From Syntrophales bacterium (GTDB lineage: Bacteria > Desulfobacterota > Syntrophia > Syntrophales > UBA2210), in NCBI GenBank assembly GCA_023230565.1, contig JALNXD010000053.1:1-19014 (forward strand): a stretch of 19,014 bases of DNA. The letters are read 5' to 3'. Of this stretch, positions 1 through 7,621 are shown piece after piece (the stretch's first letter is position 1; the number at the start of each line of letters is the position of its first letter). Made by a program: the position numbers and the translations under genes. A model generated the notes under the pieces. It was not told where the DNA came from. It made no database searches and saw nothing but the letters and a program-made list of their open reading frames with translations.

Positions 1-181
1 ATTCTTCTTTTCAAAGCGCCCAGGGAACTGCTCCTTTACATCATCAAGCATGCAGGGGCGAGTTCGGTACGGGTTGAAATGTAAAGATATCCCTAACAGG
101 TCGTCATATTTATGAACTTCCGGTATTGCTCCATAATTTCCGATGCGCTATTATGCAGTTAAAGCCCAAAGGAGAAAGATA
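1..181. other. Window edge: possible end of an upstream gene plus leader of arsC
   Basis: No gene can be assigned firmly here. On the plus strand, frame 1 is open from base 1 to a TAA at 82-84 and could be the last 27 codons of an upstream gene (ending ...ASSVRVEM). On the minus strand, a frame is open from about 153 to base 1; it contains an ATG at 50 but no visible ribosome binding site. Both translations look plausible and they exclude each other, so I do not choose. The right end holds the AAGGAG ribosome binding site (about 169-174) of the arsenate reductase gene. Confidence 0.25.
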
Positions 182-646
182 ATGGCCGCGAAACCGAAAG
201 TGCTGTTTCTCTGTACGGGCAATACCTGCCGGAGTCAGATGGCCGAAGGATTTGCCCGCAGCCTGCTGGGCGGGCGCATCGAGGCCTATTCGGCAGGCAG
301 CAGCCCGTCACGGCTCGATCCCTGTGCCGTGCGCGTAATGAAAGAAGCGGGGGTCGATATATCGCGGCAGAAAAGCAAACATTTCAATGAACTCAAAGGT
401 CTTGAATTCGATTACGTGGTTAACGTCTGCAGCAGTACATCAGAAAGCTGTCCGTTCATTCCGGCCAAAATCAAGGTGATTCACAACGAATTCGACGATC
501 CTCCAGAGCTTTCGCAAGAAGCCGCTTCGGAAGAGGCAAAGCTTGGAATATACAGGAGGGTACGTGACGAAATAAGGGATTATATCGAATCACTGCCGGG
601 CGTGCTTGAAGAAAAAAATGACGAACAAGAGCAACCGCGGAAATAA
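182..646 (+). CDS. arsC: Arsenate reductase, thioredoxin-coupled (low-Mr phosphatase fold)
   Basis: Likely reduces arsenate to arsenite in the cytoplasm, using thioredoxin to regenerate the enzyme. The 154-aa protein has the low-molecular-weight tyrosine phosphatase P-loop C-x5-R-S at residues 11-18 (CTGNTCRS). It also has the redox pair Cys83 and Cys90, seven residues apart as in the Staphylococcus-type ArsC (Cys10/82/89 there), and the FDDP acid loop near residue 105. The three cysteines separate it from plain tyrosine phosphatases. The start at 182 is chosen because AAGGAG lies 7 bp upstream and the family begins close to the P-loop; a 13-codon longer reading from 143 has no ribosome binding site. 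No arsenite pump or ArsR regulator is visible nearby, so a role in arsenic resistance is inferred from the protein alone. It heads a same-strand run with the flavodoxin and GNAT genes. Confidence 0.88.
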   Translation: MAAKPKVLFLCTGNTCRSQMAEGFARSLLGGRIEAYSAGSSPSRLDPCAVRVMKEAGVDISRQKSKHFNELKGLEFDYVVNVCSSTSESCPFIPAKIKVIHNEFDDPPELSQEAASEEAKLGIYRRVRDEIRDYIESLPGVLEEKNDEQEQPRK

Positions 647-705
647 GAAAATCTCTTACGGTTTGCTCCGTAACGCAATCTATCCGTCTGATGAAAGGGG
701 GGAAC

Positions 706-1212
706 ATGCACATACTGATCACCTACATGTCGCATACCGGAAATACGAAAAAGGTGGCCGAGGCAATTTTCGATGAAATCGCTTCGGGCAAAGAGATCAA
801 AAGGTTTTTCGAAGTGACCGGTACCGGGGGATACGATTTTATTTTCGAGGGCTTTCCCATACATGCTTTCGGACCGCCCGATCAGGCAAAGGATTTTATG
901 AAAGAATTTTTAAAGGGAAAAAAGGCCGCCCTTTTCATTACCCATGCAGCCCATGAAGATTTGCCGGAGCTGCAGCAGTGGCTTGACCGGTCGAAGGAGG
1001 CCGCTGGTGGCGCGGAGCTTCTGGGGACGTTTAACTGCCAGGGAGAATTGAGTGAAGAGATTGCCGAATTCATGCTCGACAGCGGGGATCCCGACCTTGT
1101 CGCCTATGCGAAAAACCGTTCCCTCACACTGGGACAGCCTGATGCAGACCGGTTGCAGAAGGCGAGGGATTTTGCCAGGAAAATTGCTGCAAAGCTGGAG
1201 CGTTATGGCTGA
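706..1212 (+). CDS. Flavodoxin family protein
   Basis: Small FMN-binding electron carrier of the flavodoxin fold, 168 aa. The N-terminus is a beta strand followed by the phosphate-binding loop SHTGNTKK (residues 9-16, the T/S-x-T-G-N-T pattern). A second flavin-contact segment, FPIHAFGPP, lies near residue 50, and the GTFNCQGE segment is typical of this flavodoxin-like subfamily. The start at 706 is preferred to the in-frame ATG at 691 because the G-rich stretch between them (AAAGGGGGG) acts as ribosome binding site for 706. It lies 59 bp after arsC and its last 8 bp overlap the start of the GNAT gene, which suggests co-transcription. A redox partner for an enzyme encoded elsewhere is likely; which one cannot be read from the sequence. 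Confidence 0.8.
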   Translation: MHILITYMSHTGNTKKVAEAIFDEIASGKEIKRFFEVTGTGGYDFIFEGFPIHAFGPPDQAKDFMKEFLKGKKAALFITHAAHEDLPELQQWLDRSKEAAGGAELLGTFNCQGELSEEIAEFMLDSGDPDLVAYAKNRSLTLGQPDADRLQKARDFARKIAAKLERYG

Positions 1213-1630
1213 TATCGCGCTGAAACACGATTGCAGGGGGATCGACTGGAATGCCGTGGTCCGTGTAATAAGAGAGGCTGGCCTCTCTACCTATTCGGCC
1301 GAATGCACGCAGAGGGCCTTCGAGCACAGTTACGTCGTAGTGTTCGTCTTGAACGGTTCCGAACTTATCGGCACGGGCAGGGCACTGTCCGACGGCGCCT
1401 GTCAGGCGGTCATTTACGATATTGCCGTTTTGCCGAAGTGGCAGGGCAGGGGGATCGGAAAAAGGATAATGGAGTCCATCCTCGAGAAAACGGACGGCCA
1501 GAATCGTCTTCTCTATGCTTCTCCGGGAAAAGAGGGATTTTACGAAAAATTCGCTTTCAGGCGGATGCGGACGGGAATGTCCCTGTTCAAAAACCAAAGA
1601 GAAATGCAGGAAAAAGGGTTTAGCGAATAG
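1205..1630 (+). CDS. GNAT-family N-acetyltransferase
   Basis: A 141-aa single-domain GNAT acetyltransferase, expected to move the acetyl group of acetyl-CoA to an amine. The acetyl-CoA pyrophosphate loop (motif A, Q/R-x-x-G-x-G/A) is QGRGIG at residues 80-85, preceded by the beta strand YDIAVLP. The C-terminal FYEKFAFRRM segment matches the usual GNAT motif B region. The start at 1205 overlaps the flavodoxin stop by 8 bp and has GGAG 4 bp upstream. A longer in-frame reading from 1052 lies inside the flavodoxin gene and is not credible. Substrate unknown. The overlap with the flavodoxin gene indicates translational coupling. Confidence 0.8.
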   Translation: MADIALKHDCRGIDWNAVVRVIREAGLSTYSAECTQRAFEHSYVVVFVLNGSELIGTGRALSDGACQAVIYDIAVLPKWQGRGIGKRIMESILEKTDGQNRLLYASPGKEGFYEKFAFRRMRTGMSLFKNQREMQEKGFSE

Positions 1631-1757
1631 GAGGAAAAAGAGGGGCATTTATGTCGCCATGAAAGCCGATTTTCAAAACTTGAGTTTAGGCGAGAATGCT
1701 CTTTTTTGACTGAATTCCTTCTGCCCGACAAATAACGGCTTTAAGGAGGGAAAAGAA

Positions 1758-2516
1758 ATGAGGCATTCACGGTGGCGGCATTTAGCGGCTGTGGCAGCGG
1801 CGGGAATAATGTTGATCGCCCTGCCGGTTCTTGCAGGGGCAGCCGACAATTGGATGGATAAGGCCAAAGGTATACTTGGAGAGATACTGAAAGAGGCCCC
1901 TGGCCAAAAAGGGCTTTCAAATGATGAAATAGCCTCGGGCCTCAAAGAGGCGCTCACTGTCGGGACTGCCCGGGTTGTTGAACAATTGGGGCAAAAGGGA
2001 GGTTTTTCCGATGATAATGCCATCCATATTCCCCTTCCGCAAAGCTTCGCCACCGTTCAGTCGGCCCTGAGCAAGATCGGCATGTCTTCTCTTCTGGACG
2101 ATCTGGAACTCAAATTGAACAGGGCCGCCGAAGAGGCCGTTCCCAGGGCGAAGAGCCTGTTTATGACGGCCATAATGGAAATGACCCTCGATGATGTAAT
2201 AGACATCTATAAAGGTCCTGAAGATGCGGCCACACAATATTTCAGGGGAAAGATGTCCGGACCCCTTGCCGATGAGATGCGGCCAATAGTGAAAAACACG
2301 CTCGCCGATGTAGGCGCCCTTGATGCCTACGAAAATGCAATCGGCCGGTACAAGGCGCTTCCCTTCGTACCTGATGTAAAAGCAGACTTGACAGGACACG
2401 TGGTGGAGAAGGGGATGGATGGCATCTTTTATTACATGGCGAAAGAAGAGGCGGCGATACGGCAGAATCCAGCAAAGCGCACGACAGAGCTTTTGAAAAG
2501 AGTATTCGGCAATTGA
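1758..2516 (+). CDS. DUF4197 family exported protein
   Basis: A 252-aa exported protein with an N-terminal signal peptide: basic start, hydrophobic stretch over about residues 9-26, and a likely cut after AGA near residue 28. The rest is mainly helical and matches my recollection of DUF4197, a family of periplasmic proteins with no known function. Features include a GLSNDEIASGLKEAL-like segment followed by VG near residue 60, several amphipathic helices, and the C-terminal KRTTELLKRVFGN. No catalytic motif is visible. A strong AAGGAGGG ribosome binding site lies 8 bp upstream of the ATG. The gene follows the GNAT gene by 127 bp on the same strand and may have its own promoter. Confidence 0.72.
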   Translation: MRHSRWRHLAAVAAAGIMLIALPVLAGAADNWMDKAKGILGEILKEAPGQKGLSNDEIASGLKEALTVGTARVVEQLGQKGGFSDDNAIHIPLPQSFATVQSALSKIGMSSLLDDLELKLNRAAEEAVPRAKSLFMTAIMEMTLDDVIDIYKGPEDAATQYFRGKMSGPLADEMRPIVKNTLADVGALDAYENAIGRYKALPFVPDVKADLTGHVVEKGMDGIFYYMAKEEAAIRQNPAKRTTELLKRVFGN

Positions 2517-2753
2517 TCCTGTATTCTGACGGGCAGAAGAATTATCGATGCAGCCAGCCAGTTTATCGAGGTGCGTGTCCGGTAGTCTATTACCGCCGTG
2601 ATGGTGCCGGGTGCAAACCGCAAGTCCCGGGCTTTGCCTCTTGTGCGGTTCATGTTTGAATGACCCGTTTATTGCTTTAATACTTGGTTTTCAGCGGCAA
2701 ATGTACTATTCTGGCCGGACGAAAAAAAGGAAATCGAAGGGAAGGAGTATGCC

Positions 2754-4586
2754 GTGAATTCAGGTGATTTTGAATCAGGACCGATCCGTTTTGACGGGCA
2801 GACAGCACTGATTGCCTGCAGCGAAGGTGAGCCTGGACCGCTGGTTTTTGAATTTATTAAGAGAGGCTGCAATGTTGTGCTTGCGGCAAGGGAAGGCTCC
2901 GGTATCCGGAGAGGAAACTTTGGCGGAAAGTCCGCGGCAGAAGGGACCCTGCACATCTATGAATACGAAGCGACGTCCGAAGGGGGAAAACGGGCGGTGG
3001 TGCAAGCGCTCGGTATTTTCAACCGCCTCGATATTTTGATTTACATTCCCGCTCCGGATCGCAGGGGAGTGGTATTTACTGATATGATTCCTGAAATATG
3101 GCAGCGCAACAGGAACGCAATAGATGAAATGTTTTTTGTAACCCGGCCTGCCTTTGTAGCAATGCGCGAAAGGGCCTACGGAAGGATCCTGTTTTCAGTG
3201 ACCGGCGAAGCCCTTTACGGCATGCCCTCAAAAACGGCGGCAAGCGCAGCCTCTCTGGCGGCAGTGGGCCTTATGAACGTGATAAAACTTGAAGGCAAAA
3301 AATACAATATCGGGATCAATGCCGTAGTTCCAGTCGTTTCACAAGAACGTTCGGCCGAATCTGCGTGCAGTAATACATCGAATCGTACTCCTTCGTGCAC
3401 GGTCCCCCTGATGCTCTATCTTTCGTCCCACAAATGCCGGGAGTCGGGAAGGATCTACAGGGCAGGAGAGAAAACAATCGCCCGGGCGGCATTCATGACC
3501 GGTGAAAGCCACATTCCGGTGGCAGGCGGCATCGCCACCGCCGAAAATGTGATGAACAGCTGGCCAGAGATCGCAAATCTTTCCGATGCCAGGTCTTACT
3601 GGGATCAGAACGGGATGACAGGCGACCTGTTCGAAAAGGTCATGAAAACGCCGCAAGAAAAGGCTGAATCTGCAGGTGTTTCAGGCCGGCCGGTGAAAGA
3701 GATCCGCTTCGATGAGCGGGTCGCTGTTGTGACCGGAGCAGGGGAAGGCCTTGGGCGGACCTACGCCATCGAACTGGCCCGTCGCGGTGCCTCGGTAGTG
3801 GTGAACGATTACGGAGTGCCCAGGGACGGAACGGGGGAGGGTGCCCGTGATGCAGCCGATCGAGTGGTAGAGGAAATACGGCGCATGGGAGGAACGGCAG
3901 TCCCGCAATATGATTCCGTCGCCACTGCCGATGGTGGTGAAGCGATTATGAACGCAGCCCTTGACGCGTTCGGCAGGGTAGATGTTCTTATTAACAATGC
4001 CGGAATCATAAGGGATAGGAGCTTTGTTAAAATGGCCCCGGAAAACTGGGGGGCCGTTCTCGATGTGCATCTCGACGGAGCATTTTTCGTAACGAAGCCG
4101 GCCTTTTGCCATATGGTTGAACGGGGATACGGCAGAATTATTTTTACCACCTCCGTAGCAGGTCTTTATGGTAACTTCGGTCAATCCAATTACGGCACGG
4201 CAAAAGTGGGCATTATCGGCTTGATGAATTCCCTTAAACTGGAGGGAGCGCCCCGGGGTATCACCGTCCACACCATCGCACCTCTTGCAGCGACCCGTAT
4301 GAATGCCGATGTCATTCCGCCGGGCCAGGCGGAAAAAATGGACCCGAGGGCGGTGGCGGCAATGGTCTTGTATCTGGCATCGGAGGAATGCCGCCTTACG
4401 GGAACGATAATAAATGCCTCGTCGGGCGCCTACAACAGAGCGGCCATATTGACGGGAAAAGGATTGAATATCGAAAATTGCTCCGGAACTCATTTGCTTG
4501 AAGCGATTGCAGCCGCATGGGAGCGAATTAACGATATGGAAGGCGCCACCGAGTTCGAGAGCGCCGATGAAGTACAAGAGGGTTGA
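2754..4586 (+). CDS. Tandem short-chain dehydrogenase (MFE-2-like), N-terminal half degenerate
   Basis: A 610-aa protein made of two SDR (Rossmann) domains, like the dehydrogenase part of fungal multifunctional enzyme 2 but without the hydratase or SCP2 parts. The C-terminal domain (about 318-560) is intact: TGAGEGLG at 327-334, NNAG at 414-417, catalytic Ser467, Tyr480 and Lys484. It closely resembles (3R)-hydroxyacyl-CoA dehydrogenases, with VVVND after strand 2 favouring NAD. The N-terminal domain (about 12-245) aligns along its length, but the same positions read ACSEGEPG, YIPA, Thr150, Ala163 and Ser167, so it should bind no cofactor and be inactive. Expected role: beta-oxidation-type oxidation of hydroxyacyl-CoA. 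The start is GTG at 2754 with GGAG 6 bp upstream; an ATG at 2749 is out of frame and stops after two codons (ATG CCG TGA), overlapping the GTG. Confidence 0.85.
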   Translation: MNSGDFESGPIRFDGQTALIACSEGEPGPLVFEFIKRGCNVVLAAREGSGIRRGNFGGKSAAEGTLHIYEYEATSEGGKRAVVQALGIFNRLDILIYIPAPDRRGVVFTDMIPEIWQRNRNAIDEMFFVTRPAFVAMRERAYGRILFSVTGEALYGMPSKTAASAASLAAVGLMNVIKLEGKKYNIGINAVVPVVSQERSAESACSNTSNRTPSCTVPLMLYLSSHKCRESGRIYRAGEKTIARAAFMTGESHIPVAGGIATAENVMNSWPEIANLSDARSYWDQNGMTGDLFEKVMKTPQEKAESAGVSGRPVKEIRFDERVAVVTGAGEGLGRTYAIELARRGASVVVNDYGVPRDGTGEGARDAADRVVEEIRRMGGTAVPQYDSVATADGGEAIMNAALDAFGRVDVLINNAGIIRDRSFVKMAPENWGAVLDVHLDGAFFVTKPAFCHMVERGYGRIIFTTSVAGLYGNFGQSNYGTAKVGIIGLMNSLKLEGAPRGITVHTIAPLAATRMNADVIPPGQAEKMDPRAVAAMVLYLASEECRLTGTIINASSGAYNRAAILTGKGLNIENCSGTHLLEAIAAAWERINDMEGATEFESADEVQEG

Positions 4587-4695
4587 AATTCCTGACAAAA
4601 CAGCTTTTTCCCTGCCGCAGGACGTCCCGAGGTTCAGAACCGCTGGAGCCGCCATGCACAGGATGCACAAAAATGATTAAAAAACTTGTGGCCTG

Positions 4696-4724
4696 AGTAT
4701 TCATTGAATTTAAAAAGCTATAAT
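4696..4724 (+). promoter_or_regulatory. Candidate sigma-70-type promoter for the PurO-like gene
   Basis: A perfect TATAAT at 4719-4724 lies 114 bp upstream of the chosen ATG at 4839. The -35 region at the usual spacing (4696-4701) is poor. The surrounding sequence is AT-rich. Its position supports starting the PurO-like gene at 4839 rather than at the in-frame ATG at 4686, which would lie upstream of the promoter. Confidence 0.35.
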
Positions 4725-4838
4725 GGTATATGCCCCGAAACGCGGGTACACTGCAAATTCATCCTCGGCCTTTCGAAGGGGGTGCGAAACAGGGCATTAT
4801 ACTTGGACGTTTATAACTATGTCCCTATGGAGAAGACG

Positions 4839-5561
4839 ATGAAAAATCCCAACGGACCATATCCCGGAAGACAGTTGTTTCTCGGCGCAACCGCCAAAGG
4901 GAGGCCGGCCTTTGCATATCTGGTCACCGGCCGCAGCCCGGCAAGCAGAGAGCGAAAGGGAACTTCGGCCGAAAACAGCGTAATAATGGGCCCTGTCGGA
5001 AATGAAGCCTATGATTGGCTGAGGCACTACACGGCAATCAAGTATGACAACAGTATCGGACTGATGACGGTCAGCAACGGCATTCAGACGGAAGCGATCT
5101 TCGAGATGTATCGCCTGCTCTATCATACCGGAACACGACCGGACAAGGAGCATATGGGGATGATCATGACCGGTGCAAAGTACGAACCGGACAGCCTGCA
5201 TACTCCCAGGATCGCAGGGCTGGTCATGAATACCGCAGACGATGCCGCGCCTGTATACGTGATAGGCATAATAACAGATGCTCCCCCTGCAAGAGTATAC
5301 GAAATCACTCCGGAACCGGGCACACTGACTGCCATATCCACCTATCGCGGCGATCTTGCGAACCCGGTGCCCTTCAATATCGAAGGAAAGCTTCCGGTGA
5401 TTGAACTTCCGGTAGAGACGCCCGAAGATATTGCGGATTACATATACGGTATTTCCGAGGCGGCCTATCAGGGGGATGACATAAGAGTCTGTTCTGTCGG
5501 TGGCGTCTGTTCCGGCGACAATCTCACCTGGAAGCTGGCGATAGTGAACAGGCATAAATGA
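4839..5561 (+). CDS. IMP cyclohydrolase (PurO)-like protein
   Basis: A 240-aa protein resembling archaeal-type IMP cyclohydrolase PurO, which closes the ring of FAICAR to give IMP, the last step of purine synthesis. Recognition rests on the N-terminal YPGRQLFLGATAKGRPAFAY, followed by a V-T-G-R-S-x-x-S-R-E-R segment, the central LMTVSNGIQT, and YEPDSLHTPRIAG; these match the family pattern as I remember it. The start at 4839 is preferred because GGAG lies 6 bp upstream and family members begin just before the Y-x-G-R segment. A 51-codon extension to 4686 has no ribosome binding site. Most bacteria use PurH, so this may be a paralogue with another role. It sits on the same strand as the double SDR but seems to have its own promoter. 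Confidence 0.72.
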   Translation: MKNPNGPYPGRQLFLGATAKGRPAFAYLVTGRSPASRERKGTSAENSVIMGPVGNEAYDWLRHYTAIKYDNSIGLMTVSNGIQTEAIFEMYRLLYHTGTRPDKEHMGMIMTGAKYEPDSLHTPRIAGLVMNTADDAAPVYVIGIITDAPPARVYEITPEPGTLTAISTYRGDLANPVPFNIEGKLPVIELPVETPEDIADYIYGISEAAYQGDDIRVCSVGGVCSGDNLTWKLAIVNRHK

Positions 5562-5573
5562 CGTGAAAAGGGA

Positions 5574-5732
5574 ATGGTCAAACCGTCGAAGATGAGGCTG
5601 GTGCAATCGCCAATACGAAAAATAGTCTGCCTCTGACGAATTCGTCGCCTGTATACGTCTTTGGAACAGCCGGCCGAAGCCACCGAACGGCTCGAGAAAA
5701 GAATCAACCGGATCTCAAAAGAGGCAGGCTGA
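5574..5732 (+). pseudogene. Small ORF remnant interrupted by in-frame TGA
   Basis: An ATG at 5574 with AAAAGGGA just upstream opens a 20-codon frame ending in TGA (5634-5636). The same frame then continues for 31 codons to a second TGA (5730-5732). The downstream part is helical and charged (ATERLEKRINRISKEAG) and looks like real protein. The simplest reading is a short gene broken by a nonsense mutation or the tail of a decayed gene. Read-through as selenocysteine is conceivable, because the TGA is followed by the palindrome GACGAATTCGTC, but nothing else supports it. The family is not recognised. It begins 12 bp after the PurO-like stop. Confidence 0.3.
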
Positions 5733-5785
5733 TGTTGAATGAAGCGCGGAACCTCTTGTCCATTTGAAAATATTATGCAGACTAA

Positions 5786-6148
5786 TTACCCTGCCGGAAG
5801 ATCTAACCTGAAGGTTTTTTTATCCCATGCCTTGCACAGCGCCTTATATATGCCGGCAAATTCTTCTCTTCCCTTACTGTCATATCCCTCCGATTCATTC
5901 TGTCGTATGTGCCGCTGATAAAAAAACAGGCAGCAGCGTAAATCCTCGAATGTTCCTCCCCAGACTCCATTTTTCTTGAAGGAATCGATCTTTTCAGAAA
6001 TTTCTTCCGAAGGTGCTTCAACTTTCCACATTTTTTCAGCATACGCATAGCCGTCAATTGAAAGCGCATAATTAACAAGCTCTTCAAATGTTTTTAATGA
6101 TTGGTCTGGTGGCCTGTACATATGGCTGGTAAAATCATTAGTTTCCAT
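5786..6148 (-). CDS. Hypothetical protein, 120 aa
   Basis: A small soluble protein that I do not recognise. It is acidic to neutral and predicted mostly helical, has no signal peptide or membrane segment, and contains aromatic-rich stretches (GYAYAEKMW; CCLFFYQRH) and a Cys-Cys pair in the middle. The start at 6148 has a strong AAAAGGAGG ribosome binding site about 8 bp upstream on the minus strand, the main evidence that it is a real gene. It is convergent with the remnant ending at 5732 and separated from the sugar dehydrogenase gene upstream by about 320 bp. Confidence 0.6.
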   Translation of the reverse strand: METNDFTSHMYRPPDQSLKTFEELVNYALSIDGYAYAEKMWKVEAPSEEISEKIDSFKKNGVWGGTFEDLRCCLFFYQRHIRQNESEGYDSKGREEFAGIYKALCKAWDKKTFRLDLPAG

Positions 6149-6466
6149 GGCTGACGCCTCCTTTTCTCAGCAAGCGGCAATAAACGGTTCTTGGCCGCAC
6201 TCCATCAAAGTGACTTTTAGAAATCAGATAATCTTGATCCCCCGGCTTCGCTGTAGATTGAAATCAATGAAGTGGACTGCGTTACGTTGATTTACCATTT
6301 ATGTGGATGCCGAGAGTGCCTTTTAACAAATTTGCGATCAAAATTTTTAAACAGTTTTTCCCTTCCTGTACGCGGAAAAGCATATGCAGCGGACAGTCGT
6401 TATAACGGAACAGGATTTTCTGCTCTGAGCTGATGGTCTTTCCATGCGTGCAAGTTTTTCCTGTGC
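6149..6466. other. Intergenic stretch without a supported gene
   Basis: About 318 bp between two minus-strand genes. It holds the ribosome binding site of the 120-aa gene at its left end. A 72-codon minus-strand frame (6282-6500) runs into the end of the sugar dehydrogenase gene but has no ribosome binding site and no recognisable family. No clear terminator, RNA gene or repeat is visible. Confidence 0.4.
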
Positions 6467-7621
6467 CTACCGGTTTTTTCCCAGGGGGCTTATGCGCCAC
6501 AGTTTGCCGTTATCCTCGTCGGTTAGTACATAAATACTGCCGTCCGGGCCCGTATCGACATCCCGGATGCGCTCCGGCAGGGGCAGACGATCTTCTTCTC
6601 TGACATTATTGCCGTCAAACACTACCCGAACGAGTTCCTTATGGGTAAGGCCGCCGATGAGGGCGCTGTTTTTCCAGCCGGAAAACAGATCTGCTTCATA
6701 AAAGACCATACCTGAAGGAGAAATGACCGGAGTCCAGTGTATCGCGGCGTCCTTGAATTCCGGGCGAGTCGGAGGGTCGGGGATGTCTCTGCCGTCGTAA
6801 TGATCCCCCCAACTAACGACCGGCCAGCCATAATTGGCGCCTTTTTCGATTTGGTTCAGTTCATCGCCGCCCTTAGGTCCCATCTCTCCTATCCAGAGCA
6901 CGCCCGTTTCCGGCTGAATGGCCATTGCCTCGATATTTCGGTGGCCGTAAGACCAGATCTCATCTTTTGAATTCGCACGGCCGACAAAAGGGTTGTCTTC
7001 CGGCACACGGCCGTCAGGATAAATGCGGATAACCGTGCCGAGGTGGTTTGAAAGATCTTGTGCCGGATCAAACTGGAACCGTTCGCCCAAAGCGAAAAAA
7101 AGGTATCTGCCGTCCGGGGAAAATGTGATGCGGTTGCCGAAGTGGTTCGGACCATTGATATAAGGTTCTTGAACGAAGATGTCACGGAAATTCCGGATGC
7201 GGCCGTTTGTAAACGTGCCTCGTCCCAGAGCGGTAGTCGCTTTACCGCTTTCGCCCGGTTTCGCATAGGAAAGATATATGTATTGATTATTTGAAAAATC
7301 CGGATCGAGTGCCACATCCATAAGTCCGCCCTGGCCATGCGCCCAGACTTCCGGCACCCCTTCCAGAGGCGCTGAAAGAGTATGATCCGTGCCAAGGACG
7401 TACAAATTTCCTGTGTTCCTTTCGGTGATCAGCATACGGCCATCCGAAAGAAAGGCCATACCCCACGGATGATTCAAACCGCTCACCAGTGCTTCCACCT
7501 TTATTCCCACACCTTTTACTGTCTGCATCGCTTCGGTTTGTGCGAGCGTTATCGCCGGTTCAGTAAATATCCATAATGACAGGATCGTGAATATATGCTT
7601 CAATATTCTATTCTTTTTCAT
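6467..7621 (-). CDS. PQQ-dependent sugar dehydrogenase family protein (soluble aldose dehydrogenase-like)
   Basis: A 384-aa exported six-bladed beta-propeller of the soluble glucose/aldose sugar dehydrogenase family, which oxidises sugars in the periplasm with PQQ as cofactor. A signal peptide spans about residues 1-27, ending before QTEAM. Family landmarks in order are HPWGMAFLSDGRMLITER (51-68), the catalytic-histidine region PNHFGNR (His160), YGHRN (225-229), IGEMGPKGGDELN (244-256) and GANYGWP (261-267). The length agrees with E. coli YliI-type proteins (about 370 aa). The ATG at 7621 is preceded by GGAGGGGGT on the minus strand. No PQQ synthesis genes are in the window, so whether it carries PQQ here is unknown. 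It appears to be transcribed alone from the AT-rich region 7622-7998. Confidence 0.88.
   Translation of the reverse strand: MKKNRILKHIFTILSLWIFTEPAITLAQTEAMQTVKGVGIKVEALVSGLNHPWGMAFLSDGRMLITERNTGNLYVLGTDHTLSAPLEGVPEVWAHGQGGLMDVALDPDFSNNQYIYLSYAKPGESGKATTALGRGTFTNGRIRNFRDIFVQEPYINGPNHFGNRITFSPDGRYLFFALGERFQFDPAQDLSNHLGTVIRIYPDGRVPEDNPFVGRANSKDEIWSYGHRNIEAMAIQPETGVLWIGEMGPKGGDELNQIEKGANYGWPVVSWGDHYDGRDIPDPPTRPEFKDAAIHWTPVISPSGMVFYEADLFSGWKNSALIGGLTHKELVRVVFDGNNVREEDRLPLPERIRDVDTGPDGSIYVLTDEDNGKLWRISPLGKNR

Noticed and set aside
2560..2660. Possible cobalamin-riboswitch-like or terminator structure after the DUF4197 gene
   Set aside because: The GGTGCAAACCGCAAGTCCC segment is loosely riboswitch-like, but no B12 box is present. 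The AACCGC/GCGGTT arms pair imperfectly and have no T-run.
3681..4670. 329-codon minus-strand frame
   Set aside because: It is antisense to the intact SDR domain, has no family features and an implausible Cys/His/Arg-rich composition.
4498..4680. 60-codon plus-strand frame overlapping the end of the double SDR
   Set aside because: It is out of frame with the SDR, has no ribosome binding site and no protein-like features.
4797..5606. 269-codon minus-strand frame
   Set aside because: It is antisense to the PurO-like gene, which has a ribosome binding site and family motifs; this frame has none.
6282..6500. 72-codon minus-strand frame at the end of the sugar dehydrogenase gene
   Set aside because: It overlaps a real gene, lacks a ribosome binding site and matches no family; kept only as a note on the intergenic stretch.
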